Below, in pieces: positions 25,961 to 36,838 of a DNA stretch of 64,000 bases; position 1 is the stretch's first letter; each line of letters begins with the position of its first letter. Below the pieces are notes generated by a model. The model saw only the letters and a list, made by a program, of their open reading frames with translations, ran no database searches and was not told the DNA's origin. This DNA is from Pandoraea sp. PE-S2T-3 (GTDB lineage Bacteria; Pseudomonadota; Gammaproteobacteria; Burkholderiales; Burkholderiaceae): assembly GCF_002179965.1 (NCBI RefSeq), contig NZ_NGUQ01000037.1, positions 682,001 to 746,000 of the forward strand, read 5' to 3'. Position numbers and translations under genes: made by a program.

Positions 25961-28369
25961 TCAGTGAGAGGGTGCGGTGCGGGCGCGTGCCGCCGCGGCG
26001 TCGAGGTCTCGCCACGCGGGCTGGTCAGGTGCATAGCGTGCGCGAATATACGACGCGAGCTCGGCGATCTGACGATCGTCGAATGCATCCCGGAAACCCG
26101 GCATGTAGCCGAGCGCTTCGGTAGCGGGCTGGTCGATGCCATTCATCAGGACATGCATGAGGTTGTCGGGCTTGGCCTGACTCACGCTCGTGTTAAGCCC
26201 CATGAGCGGGCGCACGCCGAAGTGTCCGACGCCGCCCGACTCCGTATGGCAGACGGCGCATGCCGCCTCGAAGGTGCGCCGTCCATTCTCCATGCCTAGC
26301 GTTGTCGCCAGATCGACGCCGCTGGCGCGTTGCCGCGCAAGGTCGGCGACTTGCGACGCATCCGCCTGTGGTGAGAGCGAGGCGATGTAATGCGCAATCG
26401 CCCGGACATCCGTTTCGGGCAGCGCGGCGAGGCCGGACACGACAGGTGCCATCGGCCCGGCGGCGACCCCGTGCTCAGGCGAGAAACCGGTTCGCAGGTA
26501 GTCGAACAGCGCGGCTTCTGTCCACGGCACCGGCGCATCGGGGGAAGCTACAAGCGGCGGTGCGCGCCAGCCTTCGGCCTCGCCACCGCGCAAATACAGC
26601 TTCTCGCGTTCGGCGCCGAGCATGTTGCGTGGCGTGTGACAGGCGCCGCAATGGCCCGCCCCATCGACGAGGTAGCGGCCGCGATTCCATAACGTCGATT
26701 GCGCAGGATCGGGGCGATATTCGGCCGTGTCGTGATACAGCCAGTTCCAGCCGGCCACCAGACGCCGCTGGTTGAGCGGGAAGGGCAGCGCAGTCTTCGG
26801 CGGCGTATTCGCGACGGCGGGCTGCGACATCAGGTAGGCGTAAAGGGCGAGCATGTCGGGCTCGCTCATCTTTGCGAACGCGGTGTACGGGAAGGCCGGA
26901 TACAGATGAGCGCCGTCGCGCGAAATGCCCTCACGCATGGCACGCGCGAATGCGGCGTAAGACCACCGCCCGATGCCGGTCTCGGCGTCCGGGGTGAGGT
27001 TGGTCGAGTAGACGGTGCCGAATGGCGTCTCCAGCGCGAGACCGCCTGCATTAACCGCGCCGCCCGCGGCCGTATGACAGACGGCACAGTCGCCGGCCAA
27101 CGCGACCTGACGGCCGCGCTCCAGCGTTGCGCTGGACCATAGCGTGTTGTCTGCCGCAGCAATCGGCGCAAGCGCGGGTGCACCGGGGAACATGGCACAC
27201 GCCAGTCCGATCAGGCCGCCAACCACGCCGCCAATCCCTCCGCCCGCGAGCCAGCGGCGCCAGCGGGCCGGGCGACGCTGATTGGCGGGAGCATTTTCCG
27301 GTGACACGTTCGCGTCGCGAAGTGCATCGCGCAGACTGGCCGGATCGAAGGGCGGCCGTCGCAGCCGAACGCCGGTGGCATCGAACAACGCGTTGGCAAT
27401 TGCGGCGGCAGCCGGTGCCGCAGAGCGCGCCAGACGCTCGGCGTCGAGGCTTGAAAGGGGAGTGTCGGCGCTGTCCGGCGTAGTGCTGGCCTGCGTCAAA
27501 GCGCGTCGGAGTGCGAGTGCCAAAGCGGCCTGTCCGTCGTCGGCGCTACCCGTTTCATCGTGCGTCGGCGCGGCATTCCACGCCATTCCCAACGCGCGCT
27601 GCATCGCGTCAGTGATCTGCCATGCAGGCAGGCCGCCAACTTCTGGCGCTGCACCAGGCTCGCCGGTGGCCTGACCGGCAACCACGCGGCGAATGGCGAT
27701 TTCACCCGACTGCGGATTGACGTCGAGATCGACGACCCATGCCGACCATGTATCCGGGGCAGCGCCCTCGTCAGCAATCGATGCCTCGCCATCGAACGCG
27801 AAACCCCGTCCGCGCTGCCAGCCGGTGGGAGCACTGATGGTGTCGGCCCGTTCCGGCATCCCCCACGCAGCGCGCTGCGCCACCATGCGAATCACTTCGC
27901 GGGCGCCGGCGTCGCGCTCGGGGTCGAGATGATATAGCCGGTAGCCGACCGGGTCCTGATCGGCTTCGGCGGCCACTTCATCCATGAACGATTCGCGCGC
28001 GAACGTATGGGCTTGCGGTGGAATGCGGTGGCCCGCGTCACTCACCTGCATCGCGCTCGCATCGAGGCGATACAACTGCGGCGGCAGTGCGCCGGCATCG
28101 TGGGAAGGCAGCACGGGAAGCGCTGCGTCGCCGGGGGCGATGTCGCTGCCAACGTCGGCGCGATAGTGCCAGGTGCGGAGTGTGCCGTCAGTGCGCGTTT
28201 GGGCCGCCACATCGAGATGCGCGACCGCATCGCCGTCACGCGTGGGCCAGCCGTAGGTGGCATGCGGCCCGTCACCTTGTGGCGATGTCGCATCAGCCTC
28301 GCTCAGTGCGGCACCACGGGAGCTGCCGTCAAGCGCGCGATGGCGCGCGTCGTCATCGAACCGGGTCAT
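25961..28369 (-). CDS. NicB-like protein: degenerate C-terminal molybdopterin domain fused to triheme cytochrome c
   Basis: An 802-residue protein. In Pseudomonas putida NicB (about 1190 residues) a complete molybdopterin domain is followed by three cytochrome c domains. Here residues 1-350 match only the C-terminal part of the molybdopterin region (ARESFMDEVAAEADQDPVGYR, RGRGFAFDGEASIADEG, AAAIANALFDATGVRLRRPPF) and the catalytic GxGE loop is lost: ALFDATG is preceded by LARSAAPAAAA. A membrane helix follows (about 373-394), then haem motifs CAVCH (428-432), CGACH (574-578) and CAVCH (704-708). The start overlaps nicA by 17 bases, leaving no room for a missing N-terminal half. It is likely the membrane-bound electron acceptor of the hydroxylase, with catalysis by the separate subunit at 34030. 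Confidence 0.85.
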   Translation of the reverse strand: MTRFDDDARHRALDGSSRGAALSEADATSPQGDGPHATYGWPTRDGDAVAHLDVAAQTRTDGTLRTWHYRADVGSDIAPGDAALPVLPSHDAGALPPQLYRLDASAMQVSDAGHRIPPQAHTFARESFMDEVAAEADQDPVGYRLYHLDPERDAGAREVIRMVAQRAAWGMPERADTISAPTGWQRGRGFAFDGEASIADEGAAPDTWSAWVVDLDVNPQSGEIAIRRVVAGQATGEPGAAPEVGGLPAWQITDAMQRALGMAWNAAPTHDETGSADDGQAALALALRRALTQASTTPDSADTPLSSLDAERLARSAAPAAAAIANALFDATGVRLRRPPFDPASLRDALRDANVSPENAPANQRRPARWRRWLAGGGIGGVVGGLIGLACAMFPGAPALAPIAAADNTLWSSATLERGRQVALAGDCAVCHTAAGGAVNAGGLALETPFGTVYSTNLTPDAETGIGRWSYAAFARAMREGISRDGAHLYPAFPYTAFAKMSEPDMLALYAYLMSQPAVANTPPKTALPFPLNQRRLVAGWNWLYHDTAEYRPDPAQSTLWNRGRYLVDGAGHCGACHTPRNMLGAEREKLYLRGGEAEGWRAPPLVASPDAPVPWTEAALFDYLRTGFSPEHGVAAGPMAPVVSGLAALPETDVRAIAHYIASLSPQADASQVADLARQRASGVDLATTLGMENGRRTFEAACAVCHTESGGVGHFGVRPLMGLNTSVSQAKPDNLMHVLMNGIDQPATEALGYMPGFRDAFDDRQIAELASYIRARYAPDQPAWRDLDAAAARARTAPSH

Positions 28370-28856
28370 GTCGCAGATATTGCGCCGCGCGGTGCACGGC
28401 CTTGACGATTTCGTAGTGCGTGCCGCAGCGGCACAGGTTGAAGCGCAGCGCGTCGTGAATCGCAGCGTCGTCGGGCATCGGGTTGCGGTCGAGCAACGCC
28501 TTGGTGCTCATGATCATGCCGTTCAGGCAATAACCGCACTGAGCCGCCTGCTCGTCGATGAACGCGCGCTGGATGGGGTGCAGGTCGTCGACGCCGCCCA
28601 AGCCTTCGAGCGTCGTGACTTCGCGTTCGCGTGCCACGCTCACGGGCACAACGCACGAGCGGGTCGGCTGGCCATCGACCAGTACCGTGCAGGCGCCGCA
28701 CTGACCCAATCCGCAGCCATACTTGGGGCCGTTAAGCGCAAGATCGTTGCGCAACACATAGAGCAGCGGCGTATCGGGCGTGGCGTCGGCCACGGTGTGC
28801 CGCGTGCCGTTTACGCACAGCGCGATCGGTCCTGCAACAGAATTCGGTACAGCCAT
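28353..28856 (-). CDS. nicA: Nicotinate hydroxylase [2Fe-2S] subunit
   Basis: A 167-residue iron-sulphur subunit of a xanthine-dehydrogenase-type hydroxylase. The plant-ferredoxin cluster motif is CGLGQCGACTVLVDG and the second cluster motif is CGYCLNGM with CRCGTH. In NicAB it relays electrons from the molybdenum centre to cytochrome c while nicotinate is hydroxylated to 6-hydroxynicotinate. Length fits NicA (157 residues in P. putida). It follows nicC by 97 bases and overlaps the cytochrome gene, consistent with one transcript. Assignment to nicotinate rests on the complete pathway around it. Confidence 0.9.
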   Translation of the reverse strand: MAVPNSVAGPIALCVNGTRHTVADATPDTPLLYVLRNDLALNGPKYGCGLGQCGACTVLVDGQPTRSCVVPVSVAREREVTTLEGLGGVDDLHPIQRAFIDEQAAQCGYCLNGMIMSTKALLDRNPMPDDAAIHDALRFNLCRCGTHYEIVKAVHRAAQYLRHDPVR

Positions 28857-28880
28857 GGGCAGGCTCGCAGACGAAGAATC

Positions 28881-28923
28881 GGGGTGACGTCATCCGGACT
28901 GCATACGTCGGACACATCACCCC
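28881..28923. repeat. Inverted repeat between nicC and nicA
   Basis: GGGGTGA and TCACCCC arms separated by 29 bases in the 97-base gap of the operon. It could be an mRNA hairpin that separates expression of nicC from nicA, or chance. Confidence 0.3.
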
Positions 28924-28953
28924 GCAGGTTCATGCAAGTCCCGTGCCCGGCAC

Positions 28954-30303
<1,350 letters not shown>

Positions 30304-30378
30304 TTACCGGCTTCGCAATGATTTTGTCTTGTATTGCGAAAATCAAATGTGTGCGCTAGAGTTTCTCGCACCTTGACC

Positions 30379-30402
30379 ATTTATCGTGTGTGCACGACAA
30401 AT
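30379..30402. promoter_or_regulatory. Putative nic-regulon operator upstream of nicE
   Basis: ATTTATCGTG-TGTG-CACGACAAAT, a near-perfect 10-4-10 palindrome (one mismatch) 48 bases before the nicE ATG. Its left arm is the exact complement of the right arm of the nicC site (CACGATAAAT). Likely operator of the MarR-type regulator. Confidence 0.75.
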
Positions 30403-30449
30403 TTGCCGCACGCCAATCAGGTCGCCACCCCCCTCGGGAGAATGCCCTT

Positions 30450-31202
30450 ATGAGCAAGCGCTACCGCATCGGCCAGATCGTGCCGAGTTCCAACACCACC
30501 ATGGAAACTGAGATCCCCGCGATGCTGCGGCTGCGCGAGACGATCCGGCCGGAACGGTTCACGTTCCATTCAAGCCGGATGCGCATGAAAAAGGTCGTGA
30601 AGGAAGAGCTCGCCGCGATGGATGCCGAGTCGGATCGCTGCGCCCTCGAACTGAGCGACGCGCGTGTGGACGTGCTGGGCTACGCCTGCCTCGTCGCGAT
30701 CATGGCCATGGGACACGGCTATCACCGCATCTCGCAAAAGCGGCTGACCGAGCAGACCATTGCCAATGGCGGCGCAGCGCCGGTGCTCACCAGCGCAGGG
30801 GCGCTTGTCGATGCACTGCGCGTGATCGGCGCGAAGCGCATCGTGGTAGTCGCGCCGTACATGGTGCCGCTGACCGAACTCGTCGTCGATTACATCCGCA
30901 ACGAAGGTTTCGACGTCATTGCCTACCGCGCGCTGGAAATCCCCGACAACCTCGACGTCGGCCGCCACGATCCGAGCCGCTTGCCGGATATCGTCAAGAC
31001 ACTGCCTTATCAGGAGGCTGACGCGATCGTCTTGTCGGCGTGCGTGCAAATGCCGTCGCTGCCGGCCGTCGCGCAGGTTGAGGCCATGACGGGCAAGCCG
31101 GTGATCACCGCCGCCATCGCCACGACCTACGCGATGCTGCGCGAGCTGGATCTCGAGCCGATCGTGCCGGGGGCGGGTGCGCTGCTGTCTGGTGCGTACT
31201 GA
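30450..31202 (+). CDS. nicE: Maleate cis-trans isomerase
   Basis: A 250-residue enzyme of the Asp/Glu racemase superfamily that isomerises maleate to fumarate, the last step of the pathway. The two active-site cysteines are visible at LGYACLVAI (Cys80) and LSACVQMPS (Cys198), and the N-terminal PSSNTTMETE is the maleate-binding loop typical of this family. Length equals that of known NicE/MaiA proteins. ATG 30450 follows GGGAG; the longer open frame upstream would run through the operator and is rejected. It begins the operon nicE-nicD-nicX-nicF-molybdopterin subunit. Confidence 0.93.
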   Translation: MSKRYRIGQIVPSSNTTMETEIPAMLRLRETIRPERFTFHSSRMRMKKVVKEELAAMDAESDRCALELSDARVDVLGYACLVAIMAMGHGYHRISQKRLTEQTIANGGAAPVLTSAGALVDALRVIGAKRIVVVAPYMVPLTELVVDYIRNEGFDVIAYRALEIPDNLDVGRHDPSRLPDIVKTLPYQEADAIVLSACVQMPSLPAVAQVEAMTGKPVITAAIATTYAMLRELDLEPIVPGAGALLSGAY

Positions 31203-31251
31203 TTCGCCGGCCTTTCCTGTTCGACGTTCTGACTATCCCGGAGTCTGTTTT

Positions 31252-32094
31252 ATGCCCTCGACTTTTCAGTACGGCGCGAATGTCGCCGCCAACGGCATTC
31301 GTCAGCATTACCTGCGCTACGGCGGCGTGCACGGCGCTCGTGCAGCGCGTCCGGCCATCGTGCTCATTCCCGGCATCACCAGTCCCGCGGTGACGTGGGG
31401 CTTCGTCGGCGAAGTACTCGGCCGGGAGTTCGATACCTATGTACTTGACGTGCGCGGGCGCGGACTGTCGAGCGCATCCCCGGAACTGGACTACAGCCTC
31501 GACGCACAAGCCGACGACGTTGCAGCCCTGATCGCTGCGCTCAAGCTGGACCGTGTGATCTTCGTCGGCCACTCGATGGGCGCACGCATTGCCGCGCGCA
31601 CCGCAATGCGCGAGCCGCGAGGTTTGGTGTCGGTCGTGCTGATCGATCCGCCCGTGTCCGGCCCGGGCCGTCGCGAATATCCCGGCAAGTTGCCGTGGTA
31701 CGTCGACTCGATGGCACTCGCCCGTGCCGGCACGGACGCCGAGGGCATGCGCGCGTTCTGCCCCACGTGGACCGAAGAAGAGCGCACGCTGCGCGCCGAA
31801 TGGCTGCATACCTGCGACGAGCGCGCAGTGCTGGCGTCATACGAAGGTTTCCACACGGACGACTTCCACGCCGATGCCGCGCGCCTGCACGTGCCGTCCT
31901 TGTTGATCACGGCGCAGAACGGCGACGTCGTGCGCGACGACGATGTGGCCGAGTTGCAGCAGGCCACGCCGACGATGCGCCACGTGCGCGTGCCCAACGC
32001 CGGGCACATGATTCCCTGGGACAACGCGGCCGGCTTCTACGCCGCGTTCGGCGATTTCCTCGGGGCAACGCTCGGCGGCCCGGTCAGCGCCTGA
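31252..32094 (+). CDS. nicD: N-formylmaleamate deformylase
   Basis: A 280-residue alpha/beta hydrolase that splits N-formylmaleamate into maleamate and formate. The nucleophile elbow GHSMG carries Ser108, the acid is expected in ITAQNGDVVRDDD and the catalytic His is in NAGHMIPWD (about residue 252). The oxyanion-hole strand is IVLIPGITS. It lies 49 bases after nicE and 26 bases before nicX. General hydrolase fold is certain; the specific role follows from position between nicE and nicX and similarity to NicD. Confidence 0.9.
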   Translation: MPSTFQYGANVAANGIRQHYLRYGGVHGARAARPAIVLIPGITSPAVTWGFVGEVLGREFDTYVLDVRGRGLSSASPELDYSLDAQADDVAALIAALKLDRVIFVGHSMGARIAARTAMREPRGLVSVVLIDPPVSGPGRREYPGKLPWYVDSMALARAGTDAEGMRAFCPTWTEEERTLRAEWLHTCDERAVLASYEGFHTDDFHADAARLHVPSLLITAQNGDVVRDDDVAELQQATPTMRHVRVPNAGHMIPWDNAAGFYAAFGDFLGATLGGPVSA

Positions 32095-32120
32095 CGTCAC
32101 ACAGAAACAGGAGCCACCCC

Positions 32121-33155
32121 ATGGCGATTAGCGATTTCCAATTGATCGAAGCGTGGAAAGAGGTGCTCACGCTCTCGAAGCTAGAGCGCGGCCAGACCGT
32201 CACGATTCTCACCAGCGCGTCGACGCATCCGCAAACGCTCCAGTGCGCATTGATCGCCACGCAGTCGATGGGCGCCATCGTCAACCGGCTCGATCTGCCG
32301 CCGGTCAATGGCGATAAGGCATTCAGCCGCGACTCGCTGGCGTATCTCGGCACGACACCGCTGACCGGCAACCGCGCCGCGATTGCTGCGCTCAAGGAAA
32401 GCGACCTCGTGCTCGACCTAATGACGCTGTTGTTCTCGCCGGAACAGCACGACATTCTCAAAAGCGGCACGAAGATCCTGTTGGCGGTGGAGCCGCCGGA
32501 GGTGCTGGCGCGCATGGTGCCGACGCTGGCCGACAAGGTGCGTGTGCTGGCGGCTGCGGCCAAGCTGAACGCCGCGCGGGAGATGCGGGTGACGTCGCCG
32601 GCAGGCACATCGTTCATTTGCCCGATGGGCGAATTCGGTCCGACGGCGGAATACGGCTTCGTCGACGAGCCGGGGCGATGGGATCACTGGCCGAGCGGCT
32701 TTGCGTTGTCGTACCCGAATGATCACACCGCGCACGGCACTATTGTCATCGATCGCGGCGACATCCTTCTGCCGCAAAAGCGCTACGTCACCGAGCCGAT
32801 CGTCCTGACCGTCGAGAAGGGTTATGCGACACGCATCGAAGGCGGCGTCGATGCCGCGCTGCTGCGTGACTACATGGAGACGTTCCGCGACCCGGAGGGC
32901 TACGCCATTTCGCACATCGGCTGGGGGCTGCAACCGCGTGCGCGCTGGTCAACGCTGGGCCTGTACGACAAGGAAGCGACCATCGGCATGGATGCACGCG
33001 CCTTCGAAGGCAACTTTCTGTTCTCGCTCGGCCCGAACAACGAAGGCGGCGGCAGCCGCACCACGACGTGCCACATCGACATTCCGCTGCGCAACTGCAC
33101 CGTGTCGCTCGATGACGCTGTCGTAGTGAAAGACGGCCGAGTGATCAACGAATGA
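32121..33155 (+). CDS. nicX: 2,5-dihydroxypyridine 5,6-dioxygenase
   Basis: A 344-residue non-haem iron(II) dioxygenase that opens the ring of 2,5-dihydroxypyridine to N-formylmaleamate. The metal ligands recalled for P. putida NicX (Glu177, His318, Asp320) are all at the same positions here: AEYGF (E177) and CHID (H318, D320). The fold resembles leucyl aminopeptidase M29, as known for NicX. ATG 32121 has AGGAG upstream; the open frame continuing further upstream overlaps nicD in another frame and is not used. Confidence 0.93.
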   Translation: MAISDFQLIEAWKEVLTLSKLERGQTVTILTSASTHPQTLQCALIATQSMGAIVNRLDLPPVNGDKAFSRDSLAYLGTTPLTGNRAAIAALKESDLVLDLMTLLFSPEQHDILKSGTKILLAVEPPEVLARMVPTLADKVRVLAAAAKLNAAREMRVTSPAGTSFICPMGEFGPTAEYGFVDEPGRWDHWPSGFALSYPNDHTAHGTIVIDRGDILLPQKRYVTEPIVLTVEKGYATRIEGGVDAALLRDYMETFRDPEGYAISHIGWGLQPRARWSTLGLYDKEATIGMDARAFEGNFLFSLGPNNEGGGSRTTTCHIDIPLRNCTVSLDDAVVVKDGRVINE

Positions 33156-33228
33156 GTCGTGCGGCACGACGCCCCGCAGCACATCCCGGGCCACGACCCG
33201 GCCAGCATTTCACCGCGAGACAACCGAC

Positions 33229-33873
33229 ATGAGTGATACCCCGCAACACGCCGAAGCCCACGTCTATCAGCGGCAAGGCTTCGGCACGCCGCTGCCGGTG
33301 CACGGCAACATCGGCTTGCTGATTGTCGATCTGGTGGTCGGCTTTGCCGATCCGAAGACCTTTGGCGGCGGCAACATTCCCCAGGCCATCGCACGAACGG
33401 TCGATGCGCTGGCATTGGCGCGCCAGCACGGCTGGCCCGTGGCGCATAGCCGCATCGTCTACGCCGACGATGGCAGCGATGACAACGTTTTCTCGCTCAA
33501 GGTGCCGGGCATGGCAACGCTCACGGAAGATCACCCGAACAGCGCCATCGTGCCCGAGCTCACCCCGGCGCCGGGCGAACTGGTGGTTCGCAAGGTCGTG
33601 CCGTCGGCATTCTTCGGCACGCAGCTCGCGCCTTGGCTGTCGCAGCGCGCCGTGCAGACGCTGCTCGTGGCCGGGGCGGTGACCAGCGGCTGCGTGCGGG
33701 CCAGCGTCGTCGACGCAATGTCGTACGGTTTTCGCCCGCTCGTGTTGTCCGACTGCGTGGGCGACCGCGCCATTGCGCCGCACGAGGCGAATCTGTTCGA
33801 TATGCAGCAAAAATATGCGGCAGTGATGCCGCTGGCGGATGCGATCGACGAGATCGAGAAGCGCACCCGCTGA
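33229..33873 (+). CDS. nicF: Maleamate amidohydrolase
   Basis: A 214-residue isochorismatase-fold hydrolase converting maleamate to maleate and ammonia. The Asp-Lys-Cys triad is visible: LLIVDLVVGF (Asp34), VVRKVVPSAF (Lys122) and GAVTSGCVRAS (Cys155). It lies 73 bases after nicX in the same direction. Nicotinamidase and other isochorismatase-like enzymes share the fold, but the setting and size make maleamate the clear substrate. Confidence 0.92.
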   Translation: MSDTPQHAEAHVYQRQGFGTPLPVHGNIGLLIVDLVVGFADPKTFGGGNIPQAIARTVDALALARQHGWPVAHSRIVYADDGSDDNVFSLKVPGMATLTEDHPNSAIVPELTPAPGELVVRKVVPSAFFGTQLAPWLSQRAVQTLLVAGAVTSGCVRASVVDAMSYGFRPLVLSDCVGDRAIAPHEANLFDMQQKYAAVMPLADAIDEIEKRTR

Positions 33874-34029
33874 CAGGAAGGCTGCGCGGCGGTGCCGGCG
33901 TCACCGGCGGCCGCGCGCCATTCCGAACCGAGGGCAGTGGATGCTGCGGTTGACGCGCCAATATTGTCCCCCTAGCGTGATGACTGGCACGGTGCGAGGG
34001 CACCTGCCGAACCACAGGAATCTCCGCTC

Positions 34030-36318
34030 GTGAACCGCTCTGAATTGCTGGCGCGCGACGGCTGCCTGACGGTAATCCGCCAGCCTGCCGTGCCGATCAA
34101 GCCTGCGCCCGGCCAGCCCGGCAGTCATTCGACTTTCGTGCCCGTCGTGCCCGAGGTCTTTGTCGCCGTGCTCGACGACGGCCGGATACTTGCGTTCAAC
34201 GGTCACGTCGACCTCGGTACCGGCATCCGCACATCGCTCGCGCAGATCGTCGCGGAGGAACTTGACGTCGAGGCCGCGCAGGTTCAGATGCAGTTGGGTC
34301 ACACCGACGCCACGCCGAATCAGGGCCCGACCATCGCGAGCGCGACCATTCAGATATCCGCGGTACCGCTGCGCTGCGCGGCGGCGCAAGCGCGCCACGC
34401 GCTGATCGAACTGGCGGGCCGCCGCTTCGGCATTCCGGTAAAAAATTTGCGCTGCGACGACGGCCGTGTCTTCGGCGAAAACGATGCCGGCGCCGCGTGC
34501 AGCGCTTCGTTTGCAGAGCTGGTAAAAGGCGAGCGCGTTGCCCTCACGCTTGATCTGCAAACGCCCGTCAAAGACCCCGCGACGTATCGGATCGTTGGCA
34601 AATCGTCGCGCCGTGTCGATTTGCCTGCCAAGGCGAGCGGGCAACTGACGTTCGTGCACGACATGCGCGTGCCGGGTATGCTGCACGGCCGTGTGGTCCG
34701 GCCGCCCTACAGCGGCATTGATACAGGGGCGTTCGTCGGCACGTCGCTACTATCGGTCGACGAGTCGTCCGTCGCGCATTTGCCGGGCCTGAAGGCCGTT
34801 GTCGTCATCGGAGACTTTGTTGGTGTAGTCGCGCTGCGTGAGGAGCAAGCCATCCGTGCGGCGCGCGAACTTCGCGTGACGTGGAAGCCATTGCCCGCGC
34901 TACCGTCGATGGATGATCCGGCGGCAGCCATTGCCTCGGCACCGGCAAAACGCCGGGCGTTGCTGGAGGAGGGCGATGTCGATGCCGCGTTCGCTCGCGA
35001 CGACGTCGTGACGCTTGAGCGCACCTATGTCTGGCCCTATCAGATGCATGGTTCGATCGGGCCATCGTGCGCGCTGGCAGATTATCGCGCCGCTGATGCC
35101 GGGCGAATCACCGTCTGGTCCGGGACGCAGAATCCGGTGTCGTTACGTTACGACCTCGCGCAGCTGATTTCGCGTGACGAGGCGGACATCGATATCGTTC
35201 GCATGGAGGCGGCAGGCTGCTATGGGCGTAATTGTGCCGACGACGTATGTGGCGACGCCTTGCTGCTTTCGCGTGCAGTCGGTGCGCCCGTGCGCGTGCA
35301 ACTGTCGCGTGCCGACGAACATCTGTGGGAGCCGAAAGGCACGGGGCAGGTGGTCGAGGTGCGCGGTGCGGCCACCCGGGCTGGTGAATTGCTCGCCTAC
35401 GACTTTGCCGCGCGCTACCCGTCAAATGACGCACCGATTCTCGCGGCACTGTTGACGGGGCAAGTCGCGCCGACCGGCGGCGTGTTCGAGATGGGCGACC
35501 GCACGGCGGTGTCGCCTTACGAAAGCCCGAACCGGCGCTTTGCTTGCGACGACATGGCGCCGCTGGTGCGCGCGTCATGGTTTCGCGGCGTCTCGGCACT
35601 CCCCAATTCGTTTGCACATGACTCGTTTGCCGATGAAATGGCTGCCGCCACCGGCGTCGATCCGTTGCAGTTCAAGCTGGCTCACCTTAAAGACCCGCGC
35701 GCCGTCGAGTTGGTGACGGCGGTCGCCGCACGCGCCGGCTGGACGCCGCGCTCGCAAGAATCGTCGCGCTGGGAAACGGAACAACGCTACGTGCGCGGGC
35801 GCGGCGTGGCCTATGCGCGCTACGTCCATAGCCGCTTCCCGGGCTTCGGTGCGGCATGGTCGGCGTGGATTGCCGATGTGGTGGTCGATCGTGTGACGGG
35901 GGAGGTTCGGGTCGAGCGAGTGACGGTCGGCCAGGACACCGGCACGATGATCAATCCCGATGGGGTGCGCCATCAACTGCACGGCAACGTCGTGCAGGTG
36001 CTCAGCCGCTCGCTCAAAGAGCGCGTTCGCTTTGTCGATGGGCGGGTGGCGAGTCGCGAGTGGGGCAGCTATCCGATTCTGACGTTTGCCGAACTGCCGG
36101 CACTGGATGTCGTGCTCATGCCGCGTCAGGGGGAGCCGCCGATGGGCGCAGGGGAGTCGGCATCGGTGCCTGGCCCGGCGGCACTGGCCAACGCAATCTA
36201 CGACGCGACGGGCGTGCGCATCGTTGCACCGCCGTTCACGCCGGAGACCGTACGCGGCGCGTTGGCGCAGGCTGGGCGGTTGCTGCGTTCATCACAACCG
36301 ACGGCCACGTCAACGTAA
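34030..36318 (+). CDS. Xanthine-dehydrogenase-type molybdopterin-binding subunit, probable catalytic part of nicotinate hydroxylase
   Basis: A 762-residue molybdopterin subunit of the xanthine oxidase family in the two-part NicB/IorB form. It has the first molybdopterin domain (GHVDLGTGIRTSLAQIVAEE, near residue 60), an aldehyde-oxidase a/b domain (KASGQLTFVHDMRVPGMLHG), the second molybdopterin domain and an intact catalytic glutamate loop (MGAGES, Glu709) before PAALANAIYDATG. There are no CxxCH motifs. It follows nicF by 156 bases on the same strand with GTG start. Together with NicA (28353) and the cytochrome protein (25961), which has lost this catalytic loop, it completes one nicotinate hydroxylase. 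It could instead act on another pyridine, but no other 2Fe-2S subunit is present. Confidence 0.85.
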   Translation: MNRSELLARDGCLTVIRQPAVPIKPAPGQPGSHSTFVPVVPEVFVAVLDDGRILAFNGHVDLGTGIRTSLAQIVAEELDVEAAQVQMQLGHTDATPNQGPTIASATIQISAVPLRCAAAQARHALIELAGRRFGIPVKNLRCDDGRVFGENDAGAACSASFAELVKGERVALTLDLQTPVKDPATYRIVGKSSRRVDLPAKASGQLTFVHDMRVPGMLHGRVVRPPYSGIDTGAFVGTSLLSVDESSVAHLPGLKAVVVIGDFVGVVALREEQAIRAARELRVTWKPLPALPSMDDPAAAIASAPAKRRALLEEGDVDAAFARDDVVTLERTYVWPYQMHGSIGPSCALADYRAADAGRITVWSGTQNPVSLRYDLAQLISRDEADIDIVRMEAAGCYGRNCADDVCGDALLLSRAVGAPVRVQLSRADEHLWEPKGTGQVVEVRGAATRAGELLAYDFAARYPSNDAPILAALLTGQVAPTGGVFEMGDRTAVSPYESPNRRFACDDMAPLVRASWFRGVSALPNSFAHDSFADEMAAATGVDPLQFKLAHLKDPRAVELVTAVAARAGWTPRSQESSRWETEQRYVRGRGVAYARYVHSRFPGFGAAWSAWIADVVVDRVTGEVRVERVTVGQDTGTMINPDGVRHQLHGNVVQVLSRSLKERVRFVDGRVASREWGSYPILTFAELPALDVVLMPRQGEPPMGAGESASVPGPAALANAIYDATGVRIVAPPFTPETVRGALAQAGRLLRSSQPTATST

Positions 36319-36344
36319 CCGCAGGGGCGCCCAGTGTGCGCGCC

Positions 36345-36791
36345 TCATTCTGCCGCATCGGCATCCATCATCTTTCGCATGAGGAATACCAGCGCCACGC
36401 GCTCGGCCGGATTCAGCGCACCGTAAGTCCGCTCAGTCACTTCCTTGGCAAAGGGCACGGTGTGATTGATCAGGGCCAGCCCTTGTTCGGTAGCGGTCAC
36501 GAGCAGCTTGCGCCCATCGCTGGGGTCGGCCGTGACTTCGATGAGCTTTCGCGCCTTCAGCCGCTCGATCACGCCGCGAATGGTCGCCTGGTCGATCGCC
36601 GTCGTCTTGACGATGTCGTTGAGCGAGCAAGATTGCTTTTCCTTGACCGTGCACAGCGCGACAAACTGGGCCGCCGTCAGATCCGAATCAGGGATGGCGT
36701 CCTGAAAGATGGCGACGTGGCGCTGATAGGCGCGCCGAAGCAGGTGGCCGATCTGATCGTGGAAGTCGTAAGAGTCTTTTCGCGACGTCAT
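36345..36791 (-). CDS. MarR-family regulator, probable NicR
   Basis: A 148-residue MarR repressor: winged helix with SLNDIVKTTAIDQATIRGVI (recognition helix), wing LIEVTADPSDGRKLLVTATEQG and dimerisation helices at both ends. In Pseudomonas the maleamate-type nic genes are repressed by a MarR protein, NicR, released by 6-hydroxynicotinate and dihydroxypyridine. It is convergent with the molybdopterin gene and reads away from the ABC importer. ATG 36791 was chosen because the family domain starts there; the open frame extends upstream without similarity. A copy of the operator motif lies in its own upstream region, suggesting autoregulation. Confidence 0.85.
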   Translation of the reverse strand: MTSRKDSYDFHDQIGHLLRRAYQRHVAIFQDAIPDSDLTAAQFVALCTVKEKQSCSLNDIVKTTAIDQATIRGVIERLKARKLIEVTADPSDGRKLLVTATEQGLALINHTVPFAKEVTERTYGALNPAERVALVFLMRKMMDADAAE

Positions 36792-36822
36792 GAGGCGGTG
36801 CTCAGGTTGGAGTGAGTGAAGT

Positions 36823-36838
36823 GTACACCCTGTAAGCG
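36823..36838. promoter_or_regulatory. GTGTACAC palindrome upstream of MarR gene
   Basis: AAGTGTACACCCT contains the self-complementary core GTGTACAC, similar to the GTACAC core of the other sites, 32 bases before the MarR ATG. Weak on its own. Confidence 0.35.

Noticed and set aside
25961-28369. The truncated molybdopterin domain as a sequencing or assembly error of a full NicB
   Set aside because: The gene start overlaps the nicA stop, so no DNA is present for the missing half; the complete subunit is found separately, which fits a real rearrangement.
31695-32120. Upstream extension of the nicX frame
   Set aside because: It overlaps nicD, is Arg-rich and lacks similarity; ATG 32121 has a good ribosome-binding site and gives ligand positions equal to known NicX.
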